From contig JAHRVQ010000047.1 of NCBI GenBank assembly GCA_019090615.1, positions 1 through 64,000 of the forward strand: a DNA stretch of 64,000 bases, written 5' to 3'. Source of the DNA: Pseudomonadales bacterium. Its GTDB lineage: Bacteria > Pseudomonadota > Gammaproteobacteria > Pseudomonadales > Azotimanducaceae. Shown here in pieces: positions 44,113-52,553 of the stretch. A model generated the notes under the pieces. The model made no database searches. It was not told the origin of the DNA and saw only the letters and a list, made by a program, of their open reading frames with translations. The translations under genes and the position numbers were made by a program. The number at the start of each line of letters is the position of its first letter. The stretch's first letter is position 1.

Positions 44113-44229
44113 TGCGTCAGCGTTATAAAATATTGTTTGTATGCCGGTGATAAGAAATTCGCATCTTTAACTGGTTGTGCTCACCTATTTGGATGGTAAA
44201 TTCGGATAGCTATGTTAGGTGAATAAAGT

Positions 44230-47200
44230 TCAACTAACTTGAGGACTAAAGGCATCAAGGCGTTGCATCGCCTGGTTAAAATCCTGTTCATTGCCGGCAA
44301 TAACAAAACGACAGTATCCGGCAATCCCAGTCCAGCTAGAATTGTTGATTGCGACATTTTGAAGATCAAATAATTGTTCAGTGATCAAATTTGCACCTTT
44401 AATGGCGGTCAGGCCGGTTTCTTTAATAAACCGAGTTGGTGTTGCAAGCAAAAATAACCCGCCTTCTGGTCTTATGACGTGCCAGCCGTTTTTTGTCAGT
44501 AAAGTGGATAATATTTCGGCTCGGCTAACAAGGGTGCTGCGCTGCTGTGCCAAATGCGCCGCCAGGGAAGGTTCTGTATCTAGCTGGGCTCGTATGAGTT
44601 TTTCTACTGCATAATGGAGCGTAGCATGGGGTGACTGGGGGATAATATTGCCCAGGCTGATATTAAGTTGGCTGGATGGGGTCCAGCTATAACCGAAACG
44701 TAGTCCGCCAGCCGCGTATTCTTTAGAAAGTCCGCTGATAATAATTAAATCCGCGGTAGATTGTTTCGAGGCTTCTAGCACATTGTTTTTTATATCCCAG
44801 TGCAACCCCTGTTCAAATTCCAGGCCTGAAAAAATGCAATCGAGAATGACATGGGTTTTCAAGTCTGAGGCAATGGTCAATAGCGCTGATAGTTCCTCTG
44901 GTTGATAGATAGCGCCGGTTGGATTAACGATGGGGGCGGTAAGTAATAACCATCCGCCTGGTTGTTTTGATAATGCATTGCTGAGGATTTCTGGTGTAAT
45001 TTTAAAGTTATCGGCTGCATTGGTTTCAAGCTTGATGCAGTTAATGTTTTGGTAGTCAGCTGCCGCCTCAAAATAGGCGTAATTTCCTGACGGTATATAG
45101 ATCGGCTTGTCATCATCGAGGATCATTTGTAATAAAGCTGAATAAATTGGCGCAACACCCAGGCCAAAGGACATGTTGCCTATGGTCGGCAGGTTAAATC
45201 GTTGGCTTAAAAGACCGGCCAGGGCAGCATGAGGGTTTGTCCCCTTAGTTGCATAACCTTTACATAGATAACTTTCAAAAATAGTCTCTTTTAGCAAGGC
45301 GGGTGTAGCGAGTTCGTTTTCGCCATAGTCCAGGCGAATGGTGCCAGGGTTAAAAGCCAGTTGGCTGCCCTGTATGGCAGGATGAGAAAATGCCCGCCTG
45401 GCGGCGTCGCTTAAGGTGAGCGGTTGGGTTTTTTCTCCCGCCTTTATTGTTAAATAGTTATAAGCAGATAATTTCTGGGCTGGTTTTTCCTCGATCTTTT
45501 GTTCGATCTTTTCTTGTAGCTTTTCTTGTGGCTTTTTTTGAATTGCCGTATTGCGGGTGCGTTGAAAAAACAGCAGTTGTTCCAATAGGTGAGCGTAATA
45601 GTACTGGGTTAGGATAGGCGTGCGACTATAGCTTAGTTCGGCAGCGGCGTTAAGTGCATGGCTATAATCCTGGTTTGCGGTAATGCAGATGTTGAGGTAA
45701 AAATCCTGGTAGACGTGGTTGTAAATCAGGTCGGCGATAATTATTAAGTTTTGTGTTCTATTTTCCAGGGTGAGGTATCGATACAAGCTTAATATTTTTG
45801 GTTGGCTGGACAGGTCGAGGCAATCTGTTAAATCTAGCACCAACAGTGTATTACTCTTTTTTGCACTGAATAATAATTGTTCAATGATATGCGAGGATTG
45901 TACTTGATGGATATCAAGTTGACTGATAACTAGCTGTGGTTTTAATTTCTGCATGAGTGCTATGAGATGTTCGACACCAGCAGGTATTTCTAATATTTGT
46001 GTTGCTGGATCATTTGAAGGTGATGGAATGAGAGGGATAAGTTTGCGGCTTATAAGGCTCAAGGCGGGTTTGTAGAGGCTGAGTATATTGGTAATTAGTT
46101 CTTTTCTACCTGGCAGTATACAAATTTGTTGTTCGCTAATTTCTACCTTTTGGTAGTATCTGAAGTACTCGGACAATTGCTGTCGGAAAAATGCCAGGCC
46201 CTGTGTATCTGCGTAAGGAAAGTTGTCAGTGTTAATGAGGTGTTTGCCCAAAAAGGCCAGAAAAGAATGCCTTTCTTCGGCCTCAGCAACGTTTTCGTAG
46301 GTCAGGTCAAGTCGGTCTCTGATCGTTGTAGCGGGGTGGGGTAACTTGATCTGATCATTGATCTGGTCATTGATTAGTGCGCCTTTTTGCTGGCGTTTTG
46401 CCTGCATTATGATCATAGAACGCTGTCGATGGATTTGAGCAACCGATTTGAATATTGATTTGACCTGTTCCGGAAACAACAACTTGCCTTCGTAGACATC
46501 CACAGAATGATATATTTTGCCCCCTGCCTGGGCGTAGGCTAATGCAGTGGAGGCGTTAATTGGATCGTCAGCAGTGGGTGAAAGAAAAAATTCGAATCGA
46601 TGCCCCGTGTTGCATTCTATATTTACCAGGGGAATGATTTCTGTATCGGCTGCCTGTTCAACGCGGGTTTGCCAAACACGGCGAACATCAAACCCTCTGC
46701 GTTGCAATAGGCGTTCTAGAACCGAACGGCCTGGCCTACCGCCTAAATTTAAAATTAGTTTGCCCCTTGGGCGAAGTAATCGAATGGCGTCTTCAACGGC
46801 ATTTGCCAACAGGCCAAGGCCAAACTGGTCTTCAATTTGACCTTGCTTTTCGGAGTAATTACTTAAAGATTGCAGGAACTCATCCGTTAATGACTCGTTA
46901 ACCCGTTGGTTTGTTGTGGTTGATTTGCCTAACGATGGGTTGCGGGTTAAAAGTGCAGCTGTTGGTTGTTCAGGATTGATAGCTTCGGTATGGATTGAGG
47001 CCATGATTTGTGTGTCGGGGTTGAGTACCTGGGGAATGCAGCCAATAATTCGATCAACCTCAATTTTTTGATCGTCAAAATGGTCAAATAGATTTGATTC
47101 AAAAAAGACTACTTTTTTCAGTAGAGAATGTTTTTGAGTCGCATCAGGGGTAATGTTGTCTAGATGAAAGGCGTTTAAATACAGGTTGAGGCGCGCACAA

Positions 47201-47637
47201 ACAACCGCTTTTGGATTGATATCAAGGCCATATATAATTTCAGTGTTGTATCGAATGGCCAGGGCGATAGAGATCCAGCCAATACCACAACCGAGTTCCA
47301 CCAGTACTTTATTATGGTATTCATTAGCGGGATATCTGATCAGTCCCTCATAGAAGGTAAAAGACCAGGCTTCGGGCAGGAAAGTGCTGGGAAATTGCAA
47401 CAGATCCAGGCGCAATGGCTGGTCGTCCTTGTCCAGGATGTTTTGGTTGAAGAACTTAAAGTGGCAGTGTTCTGGTTGATACTGGTGGTAGTACTGGCTG
47501 AGTTCGGCAAGAAATTGTACTGCCGGTTGGTGTGTTGTTGGGTTCTCAAGCCTGAGCAGCAGGTGTTTAAATAATTCGTAAGATTCGGCGCTATTTTTTT
47601 TGCTTTTTGATATAAATTCTTCGATTGAATTATTCAT
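44230..47637 (-). CDS. plant-type methionine S-methyltransferase homologue (methyltransferase + aminotransferase fold)
   Basis: 1135 residues, close to plant methionine S-methyltransferase (about 1080). The N-terminal part follows the plant enzyme: LPEAWSFTFYEGL (88-100), VELGCGIGWISIA (113-125, SAM motif I), YGLDINPKAV (136-145), IGCIPQVLNP (198-207), DQFGLGLLANAVE (270-282) and GGRPGRSVLERL. Residues about 500-690 look like a degenerate aminotransferase half, and about 760-1130 like a complete class I aminotransferase fold with NPTG (905-908), SK (Lys972) and GLRFGY. It should make S-methylmethionine from methionine and SAM. A K/E/Q linker (about 701-718) comes from a 12-bp repeat. Confidence 0.85.
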   Translation of the reverse strand: MNNSIEEFISKSKKNSAESYELFKHLLLRLENPTTHQPAVQFLAELSQYYHQYQPEHCHFKFFNQNILDKDDQPLRLDLLQFPSTFLPEAWSFTFYEGLIRYPANEYHNKVLVELGCGIGWISIALAIRYNTEIIYGLDINPKAVVCARLNLYLNAFHLDNITPDATQKHSLLKKVVFFESNLFDHFDDQKIEVDRIIGCIPQVLNPDTQIMASIHTEAINPEQPTAALLTRNPSLGKSTTTNQRVNESLTDEFLQSLSNYSEKQGQIEDQFGLGLLANAVEDAIRLLRPRGKLILNLGGRPGRSVLERLLQRRGFDVRRVWQTRVEQAADTEIIPLVNIECNTGHRFEFFLSPTADDPINASTALAYAQAGGKIYHSVDVYEGKLLFPEQVKSIFKSVAQIHRQRSMIIMQAKRQQKGALINDQINDQIKLPHPATTIRDRLDLTYENVAEAEERHSFLAFLGKHLINTDNFPYADTQGLAFFRQQLSEYFRYYQKVEISEQQICILPGRKELITNILSLYKPALSLISRKLIPLIPSPSNDPATQILEIPAGVEHLIALMQKLKPQLVISQLDIHQVQSSHIIEQLLFSAKKSNTLLVLDLTDCLDLSSQPKILSLYRYLTLENRTQNLIIIADLIYNHVYQDFYLNICITANQDYSHALNAAAELSYSRTPILTQYYYAHLLEQLLFFQRTRNTAIQKKPQEKLQEKIEQKIEEKPAQKLSAYNYLTIKAGEKTQPLTLSDAARRAFSHPAIQGSQLAFNPGTIRLDYGENELATPALLKETIFESYLCKGYATKGTNPHAALAGLLSQRFNLPTIGNMSFGLGVAPIYSALLQMILDDDKPIYIPSGNYAYFEAAADYQNINCIKLETNAADNFKITPEILSNALSKQPGGWLLLTAPIVNPTGAIYQPEELSALLTIASDLKTHVILDCIFSGLEFEQGLHWDIKNNVLEASKQSTADLIIISGLSKEYAAGGLRFGYSWTPSSQLNISLGNIIPQSPHATLHYAVEKLIRAQLDTEPSLAAHLAQQRSTLVSRAEILSTLLTKNGWHVIRPEGGLFLLATPTRFIKETGLTAIKGANLITEQLFDLQNVAINNSSWTGIAGYCRFVIAGNEQDFNQAMQRLDAFSPQVS
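45492..45539. repeat. 12-bp in-frame tandem repeat (4 units)
   Basis: Four 12-bp units related to CGATCTTTTGTT, encoding the K/E/Q-rich linker between the two aminotransferase-like parts of the methyltransferase protein. Confidence 0.85.
46348..46371. repeat. 12-bp in-frame duplication
   Basis: GATCTGATCATT then GATCTGGTCATT, encoding the NDQINDQI stretch (423-430) in the linker after the methyltransferase domain. Confidence 0.8.
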
Positions 47638-47998
47638 ATACTGTGCGTATTTCTATAGTTTAAGGGACTTTTTAAACCTTTTTTACCGTGTTTGTGTCAG
47701 CGTAGATTTTGTGTGTTGAGGCGATTTGGATATTGAGCCCTGGTTAGGCGTTGGCTTGTTCCGTGGATCTGAATGTATAGAGTATAGAATAAATTGCGCT
47801 AAAGGGAAGTTTGTCTGAGTAGAATCGGGCTGAACAATTAAGTGAGTGGATAAGTAAGCGAATTCCGGTGGTGTGTTAAAAGGCTGGGCTGTTTTGGTGA
47901 GAGAGGTCAGGAACTGTTAGGTTGCGCATAGGCGGCTAGCTGGATTATGGGTCGGTGGCAGGAAAAGTGAGCCGTTTACCGACTCACTTTTTTTGAAT
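47638..47998. other. intergenic between the methyltransferase and PEP-CTERM genes
   Basis: Contains the upstream region of the minus-strand methyltransferase gene and the terminator at 47963-47994. No gene and no riboswitch-like structure was recognised. Confidence 0.4.
47963..47994 (-). terminator. rho-independent terminator of the PEP-CTERM gene
   Basis: AAAAGTGAG pairs with CTCACTTTT, and the stem extends inward by two further pairs past one mismatch. On the minus strand it follows the PEP-CTERM stop by a few bases and ends in a T run; symmetry would let it work in both directions. Confidence 0.7.
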
Positions 47999-48739
47999 TT
48001 AGGTATTACGTCTGAATAAACCCAATAATCCCAGGCCAAGTATAGCCAGTGTTGAAGGCTCAGGTACCTGAGTTGAAGGCGGCGGTAGCTGGCTAAGTTT
48101 CAGGTTCAGGTCCCAATGGCTGTTTTTGTCAAAATCAGGCTCTACCCCGATCCAGGCGGAGGCACCAAAATCAAAGTCATTTTTAGCATTGGCGCCATCG
48201 CCAAACTGGAGCCCGAAAGGATCTAATGTATCGGGGCAATCGACACAGGTCTGGATGTCAAAAGAAAATGCATTGATCTCGATGGTGCCAATGATTGATT
48301 CAAAAAAATCAATGTCGCCATTGCCGGGGCCGGCTAATTCGCCTGCTATATCGTAAAAACTGGGGTTAGCAGCGTAGTCAATACCACCTTCTTTCTTATA
48401 GGCGTTGGTTTCAACAAAATCGCTAAAGGTTAGGTCTATCAGCGCGGTAAATGTTCCGTTAAAGGCTGTGCCTTTTAGCGTTGCCGTATCGTCTGATGTG
48501 TTGGTAGTGCCTGCATCATCGATGGTAAACAATGTCCCAGTCTGAATGCTATATTTGGCATTGCCAGTGCCGTTTTTGCCAAAAGTATACAAGCCATGAC
48601 CAATTGAATTGCCGCTTTGATTGTCGGCATCAGAGACGGAATACTGCATGATTGTGGCGTTGGCCGTGAGCGAGGTTGTAGTGCCGATAAAAAGCAAAGT
48701 GGTCGCAATTAGAGATATGCTGCTAGTAATTTTTTTCAA
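47999..48739 (-). CDS. PEP-CTERM sorted secreted protein
   Basis: 246 residues. A signal peptide (ending near TANA) is followed by a beta-rich domain with many Asp, Gly, Asn and Thr residues and one Cys pair (CVDC), and a perfect sorting signal: VPEPSTLAILGLGLLGLFRRNT. It should be exported, processed by an exosortase and attached to or released from the surface. It has its own sigma-54 promoter (48782-48796) and terminator, so it is monocistronic. Confidence 0.93.
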   Translation of the reverse strand: MKKITSSISLIATTLLFIGTTTSLTANATIMQYSVSDADNQSGNSIGHGLYTFGKNGTGNAKYSIQTGTLFTIDDAGTTNTSDDTATLKGTAFNGTFTALIDLTFSDFVETNAYKKEGGIDYAANPSFYDIAGELAGPGNGDIDFFESIIGTIEINAFSFDIQTCVDCPDTLDPFGLQFGDGANAKNDFDFGASAWIGVEPDFDKNSHWDLNLKLSQLPPPSTQVPEPSTLAILGLGLLGLFRRNT

Positions 48740-48781
48740 AGGTTTTACCTAACTATATGAAAGATCGTCGAAATCTTTAAA

Positions 48782-48796
48782 GCAAAAATTGTGCCA
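48782..48796 (-). promoter_or_regulatory. sigma-54 (-24/-12) promoter of the PEP-CTERM gene
   Basis: On the minus strand the sequence reads TGGCAC-AATTT-TTGC, an exact match to the core consensus with the required GG-N10-GC spacing. Transcription would start near 48770, leaving a leader of about 30 bases. PEP-CTERM genes in other bacteria are controlled by the PrsK/PrsR system through sigma-54, so site and gene agree. Confidence 0.8.
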
Positions 48797-48805
48797 TAAA
48801 TATAT

Positions 48806-48825
48806 TGTCATTGTTTTCAATGACA
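48806..48825. promoter_or_regulatory. perfect inverted repeat above the sigma-54 promoter
   Basis: TGTCATTG-TTTT-CAATGACA, an 8-bp palindrome just upstream of the -24 element. It could be a binding site for an activator such as PrsR or another regulator, though enhancer sites are usually farther away. Confidence 0.45.
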
Positions 48826-49163
48826 TAGGAAGGGTGGTTATTTTTTTGTAGAAAAAATGTAAAAGAAACCGACGAACGGCCTGGTCCGACAAGAGGGGTT
48901 AAAGCTAATTCACAAAGTTGTTAATGCAAGGTCCGAGTTTTTTCTCCAGTTTAGATTTCTTGTTGCATCGAGGCGGGCGGATACAGCCGCGACTGAGCGT
49001 GGCCAGAGATCTCGCCTTAAGCGGTAATGGCCTCAAAAGCCATGCTGCAATGGGTTGTTGCGATGTCCTGTTGACCTAGACGTTATAGAAATGCTTTATG
49101 CTAGTTCCTTTTGTCATATTGAGGTGAAATGCAGCTGCTAACCTTTACTTATGGAAGCACTCA

Positions 49164-49559
49164 ATGAATCTTGATATCCACACTAGATCAACCCTCGTGG
49201 TAGACGATGATCGGATGATGCTTAGAATCCTTGAACGTATGTTGCCACTTGCGGGTGTTGAGCAGGTGGCTATCGCTGAAGGCGGAGCAAAAGCCTGTGA
49301 ATTGCTCCGAGAGAACGAAGTGGCGCCAGATATTATATTGTGTGATATGCATATGCCTGATTTAAATGGTATTGAATTCCTGCATCAGGCTATCGACCTT
49401 GGGTATAGTGGTGAAGTGATTTTAATGAGTGGTGGCGCCAGTGACGAAATTCTTATGCAGGCTGATCTGCTCGCCAAAGACTTTGACCTTACTGTACTGG
49501 GTACGCTAGTCAAACCTGTTAGCCTTGAAGGGCTCAAGGCTGTTTTTGGTCAGCTTTAG
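49164..49559 (+). CDS. single-domain response regulator
   Basis: 131 residues, only a CheY-like receiver. Acidic pocket VVDDDR near residues 12-17, phospho-acceptor Asp in ILCDMHMPDLNG (about 60), Ser in ILMSGG and Lys in LVKPVS (about 118) are all present, so it should be phosphorylated. No output domain and no histidine kinase is nearby. The last 27 bp of the gene are present three times in tandem. Confidence 0.9.
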   Translation: MNLDIHTRSTLVVDDDRMMLRILERMLPLAGVEQVAIAEGGAKACELLRENEVAPDIILCDMHMPDLNGIEFLHQAIDLGYSGEVILMSGGASDEILMQADLLAKDFDLTVLGTLVKPVSLEGLKAVFGQL

Positions 49560-49613
49560 CTCAAGGCTGTTTTTGGCCAGCTTTAGCTCAAGGCTGTTTT
49601 TGGTCAGCTTTAG
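49533..49613. repeat. 27-bp tandem triplication across a stop codon
   Basis: Three copies (one mismatch) of the 27-bp unit from CTCAAGGCTG to CAGCTTTAG. The first copy is the end of the response-regulator gene including its TAG stop; the other two are downstream. Confidence 0.95.
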
Positions 49614-49907
49614 GTTGTCTCGGCTATCTTATACAGGCTCTGGCCATTGGGTGAATGGCTTTGAGAATGAAAATTGGTCGTGACTAGTTTGGTCGCTTTG
49701 AATTGATTATCCGCTATTGATTATCCGCTATTGATTATCCGCTATTGATTGCCTGACATTATTATCCAGCATTGATAGTCCAGCATTGATTGTAAAATAT
49801 GTTATGTTAATAACCCCTTAATATAACCCGTTTGAGTAGAGTTCATTTTTTTCTTATTTATCCCAGGTTGGTGGTATTGCCATGTACGTTCTGGCCTGGT
49901 CTGGCTG
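49614..49907. other. intergenic before the FG-GAP gene
   Basis: Contains the 14-bp repeat listed next and an AT-rich stretch. No gene seen. Confidence 0.4.
49702..49792. repeat. 14-bp tandem repeat
   Basis: Three perfect copies of ATTGATTATCCGCT (49702-49743), then degenerate copies with CCAGCATTGAT to about 49792. Confidence 0.85.
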
Positions 49908-51476
49908 ATGCTTACGGCGTTAATTTATTGCGCATTTAGCAGCCCCGAGATTCAAGCGACCGAGCTGGATTTTGCCCATGCTGTACTTCCCATCAGTAAT
50001 GCAAACCTGCTGCAGGTAATCCCCTTTCCAGGGAATAAGGACCGGCGCGCTGGCCTGGTGGTCATTAATTCCAATCAGCCCCATGGGCGTATTTTGACTC
50101 AATATGCTTTGCATAATAATGCTTCAAATAGTCAGGCAAACCTTATTGACGAGCCACCGTTTGACGAGCCACAGTGGCAGGAAGAATTTCATCTTACCCT
50201 GGGCGATGAAATGCAGTTTTTTGACGTCGCCCAGATAGGCGGTAAAGCAGTTTTGTTAGCCTATGCCGCGCCGAGAGTGTTTATGCTGGATACAAGAGCA
50301 AAAGCATTTATACCACTGGTGGTAATGCCATCTATATATAAAACCCCCCTGGCTGAACTTTCTCTTGATGCGAAAATGGTTTTTGATGTTAACAATGACG
50401 GCTTAGATGACCTTTTATTGCCCGGGTTTGAGGGTTGGCGGGTTGCAATTCAGTCACCTACGGGCGACTTTAATTTGGTCCAATTACTGGGCCCGCAGCC
50501 GTTGATGAGCATGGAATCAAATACCAATGTATATTATCGGGCTTTGATGCCTTTCTTTATGGATTATAATAGGGATGGCCAGCATGATTTGGCATTTATG
50601 CAAGATGGTCAGTTTTCGATTTATAATTTCCTGGCTAATGGTCGCTATGCAGCAACAGCGATTATGATCGATCCGAATATCCCGGCCATTAAGGATGACC
50701 TTTATAGTATTTCTTTTAATAGCAAGGCATCAGACCATGAGGATGAGCAAAGGTTATTGACAGGCATTGCGGATTTTGACGGTGATGGCAATGACGATTT
50801 ATTAATCACTCAGTATATTGTTCAGGGGGTTTTTGGTATTAGATCTCAACTAAATATCCATTTGGGTTTTGTGGCGCCAGAGGGACAATTGAGTTTTCCT
50901 GTTGGGCCGAACTCCAGCGTCAATTCAGGGGGTATTCAATTTAATCATCAGCTAACGGATATTGAAAATGATGGTCGTCTGGAGATTCTAACGACTTCGG
51001 TTGATTTTAGTGTGGCAACCATTATTCGCGCCTTGCTGACTCGGTCAGTATCGATGGACATTGGTGTATATCGGATGTCGGAAGGGCATTACCCAAAAAG
51101 TGCAACGGTAAAACGTCAAATCACAGCGTCAGTGAGTTTTGCTGAAAGTAAGGTGTTTGTTCCAGCGATATATACTGCAGATATTACTGGTGACGGTATA
51201 AAGGACTTGCTGGTGCAACAGGGCACTGACGAGATGCAGATATTTACCGGTAATGGTAAACGTAATCTGTTTGCGAGAAAACCAGTTAGGCTCAAACTAT
51301 CGTTGCCGAAACAGCGGGATGATATTCAGCTACTGGACCTTGATGGTAACGGTCGAGCAGATTTATTGATGGTACTTCAACAAGATGAATTGCCTGATGG
51401 GTCAAATATTCTGGGTCATACGTTAGCACCCAGCATTAACCAAAACATAAAATATATTGTTAGTGTGCTATTTTAG
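49908..51476 (+). CDS. FG-GAP/VCBS-repeat exported protein
   Basis: 522 residues. It carries at least six Ca-binding-type FG-GAP loops: DVNNDGLDDLLL, DYNRDGQHDLAF, DFDGDGNDDLLI, DIENDGRLEIL, DITGDGIKDLLV and DLDGNGRADLLM, as in seven-bladed integrin-like propellers. The N-terminus is short and hydrophobic (MLTALIYCAFSSPEIQAT) and lacks positive residues; no ATG or GTG lies upstream in frame before a stop, so this start stands but is not ideal. Probably a secreted or periplasmic protein; ligand unknown. Confidence 0.8.
   Translation: MLTALIYCAFSSPEIQATELDFAHAVLPISNANLLQVIPFPGNKDRRAGLVVINSNQPHGRILTQYALHNNASNSQANLIDEPPFDEPQWQEEFHLTLGDEMQFFDVAQIGGKAVLLAYAAPRVFMLDTRAKAFIPLVVMPSIYKTPLAELSLDAKMVFDVNNDGLDDLLLPGFEGWRVAIQSPTGDFNLVQLLGPQPLMSMESNTNVYYRALMPFFMDYNRDGQHDLAFMQDGQFSIYNFLANGRYAATAIMIDPNIPAIKDDLYSISFNSKASDHEDEQRLLTGIADFDGDGNDDLLITQYIVQGVFGIRSQLNIHLGFVAPEGQLSFPVGPNSSVNSGGIQFNHQLTDIENDGRLEILTTSVDFSVATIIRALLTRSVSMDIGVYRMSEGHYPKSATVKRQITASVSFAESKVFVPAIYTADITGDGIKDLLVQQGTDEMQIFTGNGKRNLFARKPVRLKLSLPKQRDDIQLLDLDGNGRADLLMVLQQDELPDGSNILGHTLAPSINQNIKYIVSVLF
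50146..50175. repeat. 15-bp in-frame duplication
   Basis: TTGACGAGCCACCGT then TTGACGAGCCACAGT, encoding DEPPFDEPQ in the FG-GAP protein. Confidence 0.75.
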
Positions 51477-51496
51477 ACCCTCAGATAGATAACCGT

Positions 51497-51502
51497 GGAG
51501 GA
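51497..51502 (+). promoter_or_regulatory. Shine-Dalgarno deciding a TTG start
   Basis: GGAGGA lies 8 bases before the TTG at 51511, which supports that non-ATG start for the Nudix gene. Confidence 0.7.
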
Positions 51503-51510
51503 TAAAATAA

Positions 51511-51981
51511 TTGAACGCGAGCTCGAATAGTTCTCAACATAATGCCGGTCGGACTATTCAGCCCGATGGTCACCTGCACGGTGTTATTGTAGGTTGCCAA
51601 CGTGCTGATGGCCGGTGGTTGATGATCAGGCGTAGTGCTAAAGTGGCGGCGCCTTTAAAAATCTCTTTCCCAGGCGGCGGTATGGAAGCGGGTGAAACGC
51701 AGGCGCAAACCGCCGTCCGCGAGATGCATGAAGAAGTGGGGGCAGAAATTACCCCCGTTGTCAGAGTATGGCAGCATATTGATACAGTTAAAAAGCTTAC
51801 TTTATGGGGCTGGTTGGGATCACTTCAATCCACCCAGTTGACTGCCTGTCCTGAAGAAGTGGCGGAAATACTCTGGATGCATGCCAGGGAGATCGATCAG
51901 GCTGCCGATGTTATGCCGCGAACTGTCGAATTTCTTCAATCTTTACAGCGCTATCAACTTACCCAGAGAGGTGTTGATTAA
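51511..51981 (+). CDS. Nudix hydrolase
   Basis: 156 residues from a TTG start. Nudix box GGGMEAGETQAQTAVREMHEEVGA is complete. The entry segment HGVIVGCQRADGRWLMIRRS suggests a MutT/NUDT-like nucleotide or sugar-nucleotide hydrolase, with no motif that fixes the substrate. It follows the FG-GAP gene by 34 bp on the same strand. Confidence 0.85.
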   Translation: MNASSNSSQHNAGRTIQPDGHLHGVIVGCQRADGRWLMIRRSAKVAAPLKISFPGGGMEAGETQAQTAVREMHEEVGAEITPVVRVWQHIDTVKKLTLWGWLGSLQSTQLTACPEEVAEILWMHAREIDQAADVMPRTVEFLQSLQRYQLTQRGVD

Positions 51982-52060
51982 ACAGTACATGGCTGTGGCT
52001 GAAGATTTCACAGTTGTTGTTTGTTATGTAGTTGTTTGTCAGGTGGCCGCCCCAGGCGCT

Positions 52061-52450
52061 TCAGGGGCCTGGTCGCGGGTCGGTGGGTAATTCAGTGAAC
52101 ATCCTGGATGCTAGTTTTAGCCAGTCATCAAGCAGGGCTTTGGCCATGATCTCCATACCAGCATTTTGTCCTGTATTGCCATTCTGCGGGCCACGTGGTG
52201 TATAGGCAACCAAAGCTTCGACAATAGCGCGAACTTCAAATGAATCTAACTCCACCAGAAAAAAATCAGCGTTTTTATTCTTTAGCTGCTGCGCGGTTTT
52301 TTCAATCGCTTTACCGCTGGTAAGGTTGCGCAGCGTTAATGCGATCCGGGGTTCTTTTTTGCGGATTAAATCAAAGGTCAGCTTTAGGCTGCCGCGGCTA
52401 AAAATAGCTGGGTCAATGGCTGGTTCAGTGGTCGCAGGGTCTTCTGACAT
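52061..52450 (-). CDS. hypothetical alpha/beta protein
   Basis: 129 residues, no signal or membrane segment. A central run of hydrophobic strands and helices (LKLTFDLIRKKEPRIALTL ... DFFLVELDSFEVRAIVEAL) looks like a compact cytoplasmic fold. I do not recognise the family. It lies on the same strand as hutG, 103 bp further downstream, and might be the last gene of that transcript. Confidence 0.6.
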   Translation of the reverse strand: MSEDPATTEPAIDPAIFSRGSLKLTFDLIRKKEPRIALTLRNLTSGKAIEKTAQQLKNKNADFFLVELDSFEVRAIVEALVAYTPRGPQNGNTGQNAGMEIMAKALLDDWLKLASRMFTELPTDPRPGP

Positions 52451-52553
52451 AAGCTTGCCTTTGTAAAGGATACCGGAATCTATAGATTATTTTAATAGTA
52501 TAGATGGTGTTGATCTTTTACGCGTGAGCGTACCGGCAGGTGTGGTAAATATC

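Larger units (their letters stand above)
48740..49163. other. divergent regulatory region of the PEP-CTERM and response-regulator genes
   Basis: Holds the sigma-54 promoter and an inverted repeat near the PEP-CTERM gene. The part nearer the response-regulator gene shows no gene and no clear promoter. Confidence 0.5.
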
